From the NCBI GenBank assembly GCA_031277235.1, contig JAITMT010000272.1:1-31004 (forward strand): 31,004 bases of DNA, given 5' to 3'. This document shows, piece after piece, positions 7,425 through 15,171 of this stretch. This DNA is from Tannerella sp. GTDB lineage: Bacteria; Bacteroidota; Bacteroidia; Bacteroidales; Tannerellaceae. Numbering within the stretch: position 1 is the first letter of the stretch; the number at the start of each line of letters is the position of its first letter. The position numbers were made by a program, and so were the translations under genes. The notes under the pieces are model-generated. The model was given only the letters and a program-made list of their open reading frames with translations. It was not told where the DNA came from and made no database searches.

Positions 7425-7544
7425 CAATCCCAACGGGATTGTATGTTTATAGAAAATGTTATATTCAACCTCTGTTCGACTCCTTCGGAGTCGTATATTA
7501 ACTCGAATTTTGTTTTCTATAAATATTTGAATCCTTTGGATTCA
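7425..7544. repeat. Array of three 17-bp palindromes with a 51-52 bp period
   Basis: Three perfect hairpins, each with a 7-bp stem and 3-base loop, lie at 7425-7441 (CAATCCC-AAC-GGGATTG), 7477-7493 (CGACTCC-TTC-GGAGTCG) and 7528-7544 (TGAATCC-TTT-GGATTCA). They start 52 and 51 bases apart. All keep TCC/GGA (or CCC/GGG) next to the loop while the outer arms differ. The two spacers carry an inverted pair, TTTATAGAAAA (from 7446) and TTTTCTATAAA (from 7512). The array separates the zinc-ribbon trio from the FISUMP gene. It is not a CRISPR array, because the repeats are palindromes of differing sequence. The rest of the 7375-7600 spacer is AT-rich with no gene. Confidence 0.75.
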
Positions 7545-7600
7545 TTTACTGCATTATTTTAGGCGTTTATACGGAGATTCATTATTTTTAAATGTTAAAT

Positions 7601-8116
7601 TTATTCCGATTTAACGCAGCGAACCATAAATTTGTACGATTTGCCATAATGATTGTCGCCCAAAGTTGTAAAACTTCCGTTGGCAAAAGTGTATAAGTAA
7701 AAGGCGAACGAATCATCGAAATCAGTTTCGGTCCAATAGGGTCCACAAGTTTTTTGATATTGAATCGAATCGGAAGAAGGTTCTTTGAATCCGCCTGCGG
7801 GGAAAAACAAACCTTTTCCTTCTTCTCCGATTTCATTGAATTGGCGACCTTCTACGCTGTCCAATGTCCACCAAACGCCGCCGTCAAACTGTTTTATCAA
7901 ATCATCATATTCCTGTTTTTTGGGGAGCCTCCATCCTTCGGGACAAGATTTTTGCGCCTCGTCCCAGGTCAGGAAAGAGCCGTAATCAGTCTGTTTTTCT
8001 GCTCCTACATTGCAAGTCGCCCATTCTACATTTCCAATTTTGACGGTCTCCTTTTGTGCATGAATATTGGTCGCAATGAGACCAAAGAACATAAAGTATA
8101 AAATTTCTTTTTTCAT
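7601..8116 (-). CDS. Secreted FISUMP-domain protein (Fibrobacter succinogenes major paralogous domain)
   Basis: This is a 171-residue secreted protein of unknown function. A signal peptide (MKKEILYFMFFGLIATNIHA) is followed by one FISUMP domain (TIGR02145-like): VKIGNVEWATCNVGAEKQTD, then TWDEAQKSCPEGWRLPKKQEYDDL, FFPAGGF, YWTETDF, and a C-terminal VRCVKSE. The domain is widespread in Bacteroidota surface and secreted proteins, often in many copies per genome. I choose the ATG at 8116 because it gives a clean signal peptide. An ATG at 8134 in the same frame overlaps the dapF stop as ATGA and would add six residues (MIEISF); translational coupling makes that start a genuine alternative. Three cysteines in the mature part could form disulfides in the periplasm. 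Confidence 0.85.
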   Translation of the reverse strand: MKKEILYFMFFGLIATNIHAQKETVKIGNVEWATCNVGAEKQTDYGSFLTWDEAQKSCPEGWRLPKKQEYDDLIKQFDGGVWWTLDSVEGRQFNEIGEEGKGLFFPAGGFKEPSSDSIQYQKTCGPYWTETDFDDSFAFYLYTFANGSFTTLGDNHYGKSYKFMVRCVKSE

Positions 8117-8130
8117 AAACGAAATTTCAA

Positions 8131-8958
8131 TCATTTTATGGATGTTCTTTCTGATGCTTCGATCTCTCCCTCAAAAACCGTAACGGCATTTCCCGTCATT
8201 TGCATGTGCCGGTTGGCGTCCCATTCGATTGTCAGACTGCCGCCGTCCATTTCCACAACTGCCGTTTTGTCGGTTTTGCCTTTTGAAACACATGCTGCTA
8301 ATGTAGCACAAGCTCCTGTTCCACAAGCCATTGTGATACCGGAACCGCGTTCCCAAACCCGCATACGTACATGTCCGTTGTCCCTGACTTCCACAAATTC
8401 GACGTTGGTGCGATCCGGAAAAACCGGATTATTTTCGATAATGGGTCCAACATCGTGTAAATCAACCGTATGAATGTCGTCAACGAAAATCACAAAATGC
8501 GGATTTCCGACGGAAACCTTCGTGCCGACAAACGTTTTTCCATTGACAATCAATTCCATATCCTTGTTTTCAACTTCCGGGACGCCCATGTCCACGGTAA
8601 CTGTTTTTACAGCGCCATTTTCGACGTGCAACCGAATGATTTTGATACCTGACAGTGTTTCGAGCGTTAGGGTCGTTTTGTCGGTAAGTCCCTGTTCATA
8701 AGTGTATTTACCGATACAGCGCACCGCGTTTCCGCACATCATGGCTTCCGAGCCGTCGGCGTTGAAAATGCGCATCTTAAAGTCGGCAATGTCCGATTTA
8801 TCAATCAAAACCAAGCCGTCGGAACCGATTCCGAAATGATATTTGCTCCATTCAACGGCTTTTTCGTGCGGATTGGGGAGCGGATTTTCGATTACATTGA
8901 CGTAAATATAATCGTTGCCGGCTCCGTGCATTTTGTGAAAACGAATTTTTTCTGTCAT
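8131..8958 (-). CDS. dapF: Diaminopimelate epimerase
   Basis: DapF is a cofactor-independent cytosolic racemase that turns LL-diaminopimelate into the meso form, the lysine precursor and the cross-linking amino acid of many Gram-negative peptidoglycans. The 275-residue protein has the normal length. It shows the N-terminal FHKMHGAGNDYIYV, the first catalytic cysteine in MMCGNAVRC (Cys75), and the second in GSGITMACGTGA (Cys212), the expected pair. GNPHFVIFVD (about residues 151-160) is also typical. It follows DapL in the pathway, and dapL lies about 3 kb away on the same strand in another gene set. The start is 18 bases after the ogt stop and the dapF stop overlaps an ATG of the FISUMP frame, so ogt-dapF-FISUMP is probably one transcript. 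Confidence 0.98.
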   Translation of the reverse strand: MTEKIRFHKMHGAGNDYIYVNVIENPLPNPHEKAVEWSKYHFGIGSDGLVLIDKSDIADFKMRIFNADGSEAMMCGNAVRCIGKYTYEQGLTDKTTLTLETLSGIKIIRLHVENGAVKTVTVDMGVPEVENKDMELIVNGKTFVGTKVSVGNPHFVIFVDDIHTVDLHDVGPIIENNPVFPDRTNVEFVEVRDNGHVRMRVWERGSGITMACGTGACATLAACVSKGKTDKTAVVEMDGGSLTIEWDANRHMQMTGNAVTVFEGEIEASERTSIK

Positions 8959-8976
8959 AAATCCTTCAATATGATG

Positions 8977-9447
8977 TTATTGTGCAAATTTTCTTTCCAA
9001 ATCGAGCAGAAATTTTTTGGTATCCAGACCGCCTGCATAGCCCGTCAGCGAGCCATCGGCGCCAATGATTCGGTGGCAGGGAATCAGGATGGGAATCCGG
9101 TTGCGATTGTTCGCCAGTCCGATTGCCCGCGAGGCTTTCGGATTGCCCGCCGCCTCCGCAACTTGCTTGTAACTACGGGTTTCGCCGTACGGAACTTCCA
9201 TCAATTTTCGCCAGACGTGCGTTTGAAACGTCGTTCCGCTCAGGTGCAGCGGAAGGTCAAACTCTTTTCTTTTTCCGGCGAAATATTCGGCTAACTGCTT
9301 GACTGTCTTTTTCAAAAGCGGCGTCTCTTTTTCTTCGGCGGCGATATATTTCTGACTCTTGGGAAATTCAATACTCGTAATTCCCGCACCGTTTTCCGTG
9401 ATGCGAACCGTCCCGACCGGACTGTCGTATTTTATAAAATAATTCAT
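8977..9447 (-). CDS. ogt: Methylated-DNA--[protein]-cysteine S-methyltransferase
   Basis: This suicide DNA-repair protein removes the methyl group from O6-methylguanine onto its own cysteine. At 156 residues it has the short Ogt form: a small N-terminal ribonuclease-like domain (MNYFIKYDSPVGTVRITENG), then the DNA-binding catalytic domain with FQTHVWRKLMEVPYGETRSY, the conserved SRAIGLANNRNRIPILIPCHR where Cys124 in PCHR is the methyl acceptor, and GYAGGLDTKKFLLDLE. There is no AdaA-like regulatory domain. It is the first gene of a compact leftward set with dapF (18-base gap) and FISUMP. A strong hairpin upstream (9473-9504) separates it from the M16 peptidase, so its own promoter should lie within the short gap, although I could not identify one. 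Confidence 0.97.
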   Translation of the reverse strand: MNYFIKYDSPVGTVRITENGAGITSIEFPKSQKYIAAEEKETPLLKKTVKQLAEYFAGKRKEFDLPLHLSGTTFQTHVWRKLMEVPYGETRSYKQVAEAAGNPKASRAIGLANNRNRIPILIPCHRIIGADGSLTGYAGGLDTKKFLLDLERKFAQ

Positions 9448-9472
9448 TGCATATCAATTATTTGTATAAAAA

Positions 9473-9504
9473 TGTAGAGGCGAGACAATCGTCTTGCCTC
9501 TACA
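9473..9504 (-). terminator. Strong hairpin, probable terminator after the M16 peptidase gene
   Basis: TGTAGAGGCGAGAC (9473-9486) pairs with GTCTTGCCTCTACA (9491-9504) over 14 positions with a single G-T wobble and an AATC loop. On the minus strand the stem is followed at once by TTTTTATAC, giving an intrinsic-terminator shape for transcription of the peptidase gene, whose stop is 11 bases upstream. Similar GTAGAG palindromes also occur as dispersed repeats in Bacteroidota, so it may be both. Confidence 0.6.
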
Positions 9505-9514
9505 GATTAAACGG

Positions 9515-12415
9515 TTAATAACCAAAGATTTCTTCCTGCGAAAGGGTGGTGATGGGACCCAGTTTCTCAAGAATACTCATATCCAAATCTTTCAGATTGC
9601 CAAGAATACAATACGTAAGCGGCTTATCCTTAATGTATTTCAACTGAAAATCCTTGACGTTTTTCAACGTGAGCGACGGAATTTTCCGGAACATTTCGAT
9701 GCGCGGATCGGTCGTGTAACCCCATTCCTGATTGTCCAAATAATTCCAGAGAACATCTTCGCGAATCACCCTGCCGGTACGTATGTTGGTCAAAATGCTC
9801 TCTTTAGCGATGTTGAAAGCCTTTTCGGATTCGGGCATATTGTTCAAAATATCGTTGAAAGCATCAATCGCGTCTTTCATTTTGTCGTTTTGCGTGCCGA
9901 TGTAAGTCATTAACGTATAGGCGTAATAGGGTTTTCCGGGGCGTTGATAGGAGGCGAAAGCGGTGTAGGCAAGCCCGCGCGCTTCGCGAATCTCCTGAAA
10001 CACAATGCCATTCATGCCGCCGCCGAAATAATTGTTGTACATGTTTCTCTCGACTTCGATCGTTTTGTCGAATTTTGCGCCGGTATGCAACATGGACATT
10101 AACAACTGTTTAGAGTCGTAATTGGCTAACAGGACTTTGGGTTTATCCACGGTTTGTTGCTCATATTTAACGGGTTGCGGAACGTCTTTCAGCGTTTCGC
10201 CCAGCGCATGGTTCTGATTCAGTTTCTCGACAACCTGTTTTTCGGTCAAGGGACCGTAATATAAAATCTTGTGTTTCAGATTTTTGAGATTCTTTGTCTT
10301 GTTCACCAATTCTTCGGGATTGAGCGCTTTCAATTCCTGTTCGGAAACGATGTTGGTAAACGACGATTTGGGTCCCCAGTTCGCGTAAGTCATTAAGGCA
10401 TTGAAGTTTGCCGACTGATTCAGTTTGCTGTCGGCGCGCTGTTTCAAAATATCAGCGACCTGATTGTTGTAAACTTCCGGATCGGCTTTGGCGTCGGCAA
10501 GACGTTCTTCCAGCAACGCGAGCGCTTTGTCAAAGTTATCGCTAAGTCCTGATACATAAACATATACGCGGTCTCCCGTCGCCTGCACGCCGAAGGAGCA
10601 AGCCAGTTTGTAGAGTTCGCTTTTGATTTGTTCGGCTGATTTTGTGGAAGTTCCGAGATAACTCAAGTATCTGAACGCGGTGCCGAGTTCCCTATCGTTG
10701 TCGTTGCCCATTTCAAAAACATAGTAGAGACCAAACAGCGGATTGGTATCGTTTTGTTTGTAAAGCAGCGGAACGTCTTTCTTAATCTTGCTGATTATCA
10801 AGTCTTTGGAGTAATCCACAAATACCGGTTCAATGGGGTTTACCTCGCGCGATTTGATTTTTGCCAGGAAATCGCTTTCAGAGTCGCGGTTCGTCGGAAT
10901 CGGCGTGATGACCGGTTTGTCAATTTTCTTGTCATCGGGTTGTCCCTGCCGTTTGTAAACAATTACATAGTTGTCATTCAGATACTTATTGCTGAAATCT
11001 ACAATATCCTTCTTCGTCAGTTTCGACTGGAAATCAATGCGATCCACTTGCTCTTTCCAGTCCGTTCCGTTTATAAAAGCGTAGAGCAGCAGTTGCGCCG
11101 CATAGCGATATTCCTGTTTCTGATAGTACTGTTCCAGCCGGAAATTATTGATAACCGCCTGCATCAGTTCCTCGTCGAACTCTCCTTTTTTGATCAAATC
11201 GAGTTGTCCGAGCAGTAAATCCTTCACTTCGCCAAGCGTTTGTCCCTCTTTGGGCGTACCGTACATCTGGAAAATGCTGTAGTCCGCCATCGGATTGGAC
11301 GAGGAGCCTGCGCGCAGCACTTTCTGTTTCTGAACGAGATTGAGGTCAATTAAACCGGCGGTGCCATTCGTCAACAAATAGTCCATAAATTCAAGGATTG
11401 CCGCATCTTTCGTATTGGCGGCGGGACAGCGGAATGCGATGGACACGTTGGCAGCTTCAATGCCTGTAACTTCTTTGACAATCGGCTCTGTAATAGTCTG
11501 TTCCTGATCGGTTTTCAACTGAGGCACCGGTTTTGATTTCATCGAGCCGAAATGGTTGTCAATGATTCCGATGACCTCGTCGGGATTGAAATCGCCTGCC
11601 ATGATAACAGCCATATTATTAGGTACATAGTAAGTGTTGTAATAATTTTTGATGTTGGTTATGGACGGATTTTTCAGATGATCTTGCGTTCCGAGAACGG
11701 TCTGTTTTCCGTAAGGATGATGCGGGAAAAGTCCCTGCATAACAGCCTCGTAAACCTTTCTGCCGTCGCTGGTGAGGCTGCGGTTGTATTCTTCATAAAC
11801 CGTTTCGAGTTCGGTATGGAAACCTCTGATTACCGGGTTGTTAAACCGTTCTTCCTGTATAATCGCCCAATTTTCAATCTCATTGGCGGGAATGTCTTCC
11901 ATGTAGGCAGTTACGTCATACGAAGTGAAGGCGTTGGTTCCCTGTGCGCCGATTGCCGACATCAGTTTGTCGTATTCGTTTGGAATTGAGATCTTTGCAG
12001 CTACTTGCGAAAGACTGTCAATGGTGGCATAAATCGTTTTCCGGTCTAAGGAATCTTTGGTTTGCCGGTAAGTTTCAAACAGCGATTCGATTTGGTCTAA
12101 AAGAGGCTTTTCCGACTCATAATCAGATGTTCCAAAACTTTTTGTACCTTTAAACATCAGATGTTCAAAATAATGCGCCAAACCGGTCGTTTCGGCAGGA
12201 TCGTTTTTACCACCGACACGGACGCCGATAAACGTCTGAATACGAGGCTTGTCCTTGTTTACGGACAGATAAACTTTCATGCCGTTGTCCAAGGTGTAAA
12301 TCCGCACATTCAACGGGTCGTTGGGTGCGCTTTCATACGTGTATTTCTTCGTTTGGGCAAAGGACGCCGTCAAAGCGAAAGAAAAAATTGCAATTAAAAA
12401 ATAATACTTTCTCAT
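9515..12415 (-). CDS. Secreted M16 (pitrilysin) family zinc metallopeptidase
   Basis: A periplasmic or envelope peptidase of 966 residues with signal peptide MRKYYFLIAIFSFALTASFA. The N-terminal M16 domain has the inverted zinc motif HYFEH (His81, Glu84, His85) in GLAHYFEHLMFKGT, and the third ligand is expected in ELETVYEEYNRSL about 80-90 residues later. M16 C-type segments follow, including YYVPNNMAVIMAGDFNPDEV. A second M16 half in the C-terminal part (for example FGGGMNGIVFQEIREARGLAY, near residue 800) lacks HxxEH and is presumably structural. The full two-repeat architecture is the normal length for this group. Substrates are unknown; oligopeptide degradation is the usual role. It is transcribed divergently from the GH78 gene across a 160-base region carrying promoter matches for both, and ends at a strong terminator-like hairpin. 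Confidence 0.95.
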   Translation of the reverse strand: MRKYYFLIAIFSFALTASFAQTKKYTYESAPNDPLNVRIYTLDNGMKVYLSVNKDKPRIQTFIGVRVGGKNDPAETTGLAHYFEHLMFKGTKSFGTSDYESEKPLLDQIESLFETYRQTKDSLDRKTIYATIDSLSQVAAKISIPNEYDKLMSAIGAQGTNAFTSYDVTAYMEDIPANEIENWAIIQEERFNNPVIRGFHTELETVYEEYNRSLTSDGRKVYEAVMQGLFPHHPYGKQTVLGTQDHLKNPSITNIKNYYNTYYVPNNMAVIMAGDFNPDEVIGIIDNHFGSMKSKPVPQLKTDQEQTITEPIVKEVTGIEAANVSIAFRCPAANTKDAAILEFMDYLLTNGTAGLIDLNLVQKQKVLRAGSSSNPMADYSIFQMYGTPKEGQTLGEVKDLLLGQLDLIKKGEFDEELMQAVINNFRLEQYYQKQEYRYAAQLLLYAFINGTDWKEQVDRIDFQSKLTKKDIVDFSNKYLNDNYVIVYKRQGQPDDKKIDKPVITPIPTNRDSESDFLAKIKSREVNPIEPVFVDYSKDLIISKIKKDVPLLYKQNDTNPLFGLYYVFEMGNDNDRELGTAFRYLSYLGTSTKSAEQIKSELYKLACSFGVQATGDRVYVYVSGLSDNFDKALALLEERLADAKADPEVYNNQVADILKQRADSKLNQSANFNALMTYANWGPKSSFTNIVSEQELKALNPEELVNKTKNLKNLKHKILYYGPLTEKQVVEKLNQNHALGETLKDVPQPVKYEQQTVDKPKVLLANYDSKQLLMSMLHTGAKFDKTIEVERNMYNNYFGGGMNGIVFQEIREARGLAYTAFASYQRPGKPYYAYTLMTYIGTQNDKMKDAIDAFNDILNNMPESEKAFNIAKESILTNIRTGRVIREDVLWNYLDNQEWGYTTDPRIEMFRKIPSLTLKNVKDFQLKYIKDKPLTYCILGNLKDLDMSILEKLGPITTLSQEEIFGY

Positions 12416-12465
12416 ACCTGTTTATTAATTAGTTAGTAATGTTTAAAATATTGAAATATGGATGT

Positions 12466-12495
12466 CAAAGGTAGTGAAAATTTTTGTTTGCCAAG
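12466..12495 (-). promoter_or_regulatory. Putative promoter of the M16 peptidase gene
   Basis: Minus-strand TACCTTTG (12473-12466) is an exact TAnnTTTG -7 match. CTTG at 12495-12492, 18 bases upstream, approximates the -33 TTTG. It is about 50 bases before the peptidase ATG at 12415. Confidence 0.5.
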
Positions 12496-12523
12496 CAAAA
12501 AAAGTAAGAAATTATGAACAACT

Positions 12524-12554
12524 TTTGATTTTTAAGAAAAATGGCGTATCTTCG
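12524..12554 (+). promoter_or_regulatory. Putative promoter of the GH78 rhamnosidase gene
   Basis: TTTG at 12524-12527 is followed after 19 bases by TATCTTCG (12547-12554), which differs from the TAnnTTTG consensus at one base. Transcription would start near 12561, only about 17 bases before the ATG at 12578, which argues against the earlier GTG at 12569. It is divergent from the peptidase promoter 29 bases away. Confidence 0.5.
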
Positions 12555-12577
12555 CCGAAAAATAACCGGTGAAGAAT

Positions 12578-14791
12578 ATGAGTGTTAAATCTTTAATTTA
12601 TACGATTTTAATAGGTATCGTTTTGACCGATTCCGCATTTTCACAATCCGCGAAACCTTACGGATTGATGACTGATTTGCTGGAACATACGGATAAAACC
12701 TGGAAAAACGGCTTTATAACCAACATTCCTGTGTGGCAGACGGACAGTACGCGGGAACAATTGCAATATGCGGAAATCCGCTCGCAATATCCGTCGTTCA
12801 GTTGGATAGTTCAGGGAGAAGGTCTTGATATTCAACAAACTGCCTATCATATCATCGTATCGGATTCCTACGGAAAAGCCGATTCTTTGAATGGAAATGT
12901 TTGGGATAGCGGGGAAATTCCTGATAATCAATCAACGGCAGTCAATTATACGGGCAAACCACTCGAAGCCGATCAATTGTATTTTTGGCGGGTGAAATCA
13001 ATGACCAATCTGTCGCCGAAAGGTGAATGGTCTGACACTAAGGCTTTTCGTACGGCAAAAATATTGAAAGAATATGCCGCAGCATACTATCCGCCGGAAA
13101 AAACTTCGGAAACGCCTGTTGCACTGCAACATAAGGGAGAAAATTTGACATACGTTGATTTCGGAAAAGCGGCATTCGGACAGTTATTAATAACGTTATC
13201 CTCTGAAAAAAAGCATGATACGGTAACAATTCATTTGGGCGAAACCGTCCGGGACGGACGAATAGACCGGAATCCGACCGGAACAATCCGGTATAAAAAA
13301 TATACCATCCCGCTATTGCAAGGCGTTCATACATACAGAATTATCAATGAACCCGACAAACGAAACACCGGTCCGGCGGCAGTGTTGATGCCCGATTATA
13401 TCGGCGAAGTCTTGCCGTTTCGGTATTGCGAGATAGAAGGCTATGACAAACCGTTCACAAAATCGGATATTATTCGCGAATCTGTCAGTTATCCGTTTGA
13501 TTATCAGGCTTCCGAATTTAGTTGCAGCAACGATACACTGAATCAAATTTGGGAATTGTGTAAATATTCCATCCGGGCAACCTCATTTGCAGGTATTTAC
13601 GTGGACGGCGACCGGGAGCGTATTCCCTACGAAGCAGATGCGCTGATTAACCAACTTTGTCATTATAGCGTTGATAGAGAGTATTCTATGGCGCGGCGTA
13701 CCTCCGAATATTTGCTGGCGCATCCGACCTGGCCCTCCGAATGGATTTTGCAGGCGGTGATGATTGCCCGGTACGATTATCTGTACACAGGCGATAGCCG
13801 CTCATTAAGAGCCAATTACGATATTTTGAAAGCTCGAACATTGCTTGCCTTGAGGGAGAAAAATGGTTTGATCAGTACGCGAACGGGTTTACAAACCGAC
13901 GATTTCAAACAATCCATTCACTATAAGGGAGATATCCGCGATATTGTGGACTGGCCTCAGGCAGGCGGTTTCGGCGCCAAAGGCGAATCCGACGGCTTCG
14001 TTTTTACGGATTATAATGCCGTCGTCAATGCCTATCACTACGAATCGCTGAAATTGATGGCTCAGATTGCAAAGGATTTAAACATTAATAATGAGGCTGT
14101 TTACTTTCAAAACGAAACGGAGCATTTTTATAAATTATACAATAAAATGTTCTTTAACAGGCGTTTAGGCTGTTATACGGATGGAGTGGGAGAAACGCAT
14201 GCTTCGCTGCACGGGAACATGTTTGCGCTGGCTTTTGGTTTAGTACCTGATAATCATAGGGAAAGCGTACTCAAATTCATTCATTCGCGCGGGATGGCTT
14301 GCAGCGTGTATGGCTCTCAATTTTTGCTGGATGCTCTGTATGAGGCAAATGACGCGGAATATGCGCTTAAAATGCTGACTAAAACAGACGACCGGGGATG
14401 GTATAATATGATTCGCGAAGGCTCGACCATCACGTTGGAAGCGTGGGATAACAAATATAAGCCGAATCAGGACTGGAATCACGCCTGGGGAGCGGCGCCT
14501 GCGAATATCATACCGCGAAAACTCGTTGGCGTCGAGCCGCTTACGCCCGGATTCGGCGTTGTGCGCATCCGACCGCAAATTGCCGGTTTGGAGTGGGTGA
14601 AAGCCAAAATTCCGACCGTCAAGGGCGAAATCCATGTGGATATACAAAACAAAGCGGGCGTTTTCAGTATGCGTATTTCCATTCCCGCCAATATGGAAGC
14701 AGAGGTGTATTTACCTCAGGAAAAGGGTTTTGTGTATCAGGGGCGCGTGGGGTCGGGGAGGCATGAGTTTGCGGTGAGAGCGGAGGATTAA
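12578..14791 (+). CDS. GH78 family alpha-L-rhamnosidase-like glycosidase, secreted
   Basis: This enzyme should release terminal alpha-L-rhamnose from plant or microbial glycans in the periplasm. The 737-residue protein starts with signal peptide MSVKSLIYTILIGIVLTDSA. An Fn3-like N-terminal domain includes YHIIVSDSYG, WDSGEI and YFWRVKSMT. A beta-sandwich follows (about residues 170-310), then the (alpha/alpha)6 catalytic barrel. DGDRERIPYEAD (343-354) corresponds to the GH78 acid segment, and Glu621 in TITLEAWD to the expected general base region. The C-terminal domain begins near GVEPLTPGFGVVRIRPQ. I chose ATG 12578; GTG 12569 would add three residues. Only the family is secure: some GH78-like enzymes act on other sugars. 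It converges on the GH2 gene, and no SusC/SusD pair is nearby. Confidence 0.9.
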   Translation: MSVKSLIYTILIGIVLTDSAFSQSAKPYGLMTDLLEHTDKTWKNGFITNIPVWQTDSTREQLQYAEIRSQYPSFSWIVQGEGLDIQQTAYHIIVSDSYGKADSLNGNVWDSGEIPDNQSTAVNYTGKPLEADQLYFWRVKSMTNLSPKGEWSDTKAFRTAKILKEYAAAYYPPEKTSETPVALQHKGENLTYVDFGKAAFGQLLITLSSEKKHDTVTIHLGETVRDGRIDRNPTGTIRYKKYTIPLLQGVHTYRIINEPDKRNTGPAAVLMPDYIGEVLPFRYCEIEGYDKPFTKSDIIRESVSYPFDYQASEFSCSNDTLNQIWELCKYSIRATSFAGIYVDGDRERIPYEADALINQLCHYSVDREYSMARRTSEYLLAHPTWPSEWILQAVMIARYDYLYTGDSRSLRANYDILKARTLLALREKNGLISTRTGLQTDDFKQSIHYKGDIRDIVDWPQAGGFGAKGESDGFVFTDYNAVVNAYHYESLKLMAQIAKDLNINNEAVYFQNETEHFYKLYNKMFFNRRLGCYTDGVGETHASLHGNMFALAFGLVPDNHRESVLKFIHSRGMACSVYGSQFLLDALYEANDAEYALKMLTKTDDRGWYNMIREGSTITLEAWDNKYKPNQDWNHAWGAAPANIIPRKLVGVEPLTPGFGVVRIRPQIAGLEWVKAKIPTVKGEIHVDIQNKAGVFSMRISIPANMEAEVYLPQEKGFVYQGRVGSGRHEFAVRAED

Positions 14792-14833
14792 AGGTTTAAG
14801 GTTTGAGGTTCAAGGTTCAAAGTTTGAGGTTCA
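14792..14833 (+). repeat. Six tandem 7-bp units directly after the GH78 stop codon
   Basis: Immediately after the TAA at 14789-14791 come six heptamers in strict register: AGGTTTA, AGGTTTG, AGGTTCA, AGGTTCA, AAGTTTG, AGGTTCA. Variation is confined to transitions. The tract has no coding potential of note. It has the same position and orientation relative to its gene as the weaker heptamer tract after dapL. Confidence 0.75.
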
Positions 14834-15171
14834 AATTCGGTATTTACAAATACCTCGCCATCGGAAAGGTGTTCGAAGGATAGGGTGGTTATTTTTTGGG
14901 GTGAACGTATGATCGGGAAAACGGAAGTTGAAGATTCAGGAATAAACTACACACTTTAACCATCCTTGCTTCGTAGTAACCCTCCCAAGAGGCAGGACTA
15001 TCAAGTTTTCCTCGAAAGGAATAAATCAATAGCGCAGGGCAACGCCCTGTGAAAATTACATTCCCCCCTTATATCAGAATAAAATACGGATATCCAATTG
15101 ATTATACCCTATAAGTTAAAAAAAATTCTGTCATTGACAACACACAAATCTCCATCCGATTTCAGACTTTA
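14834..15171. other. Convergent intergenic spacer without a gene
   Basis: Between the heptamer tract and the GH2 stop I see no credible gene. It holds two small hairpins: TTCCT-CGAA-AGGAA at 15008-15021 and CAGGGC-AAC-GCCCTG at 15035-15049. The second has the short-stem, 3-base-loop design of the 7425-7544 array. Either could help end transcription from the two convergent genes, but neither is followed by a clear T-run. Confidence 0.5.
15035..15049. repeat. Small perfect palindrome CAGGGC-AAC-GCCCTG
   Basis: A 6-bp GC-rich stem with an AAC loop stands in an AT-rich convergent spacer. The AAC loop is shared with the first palindrome of the 7425 array. Probably a member of a dispersed intergenic palindrome family. 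Confidence 0.5.

Noticed and set aside
7425..7544. Possible small CRISPR array because of the regular 51-52 bp spacing
   Set aside because: The repeated parts are palindromes of differing sequence, only three units are present, and no cas gene is in the window.
7326..7562. 78-codon plus-strand frame over the palindrome array
   Set aside because: It is made largely of the palindromic repeats and starts inside the zinc-ribbon gene; no protein signature is visible.
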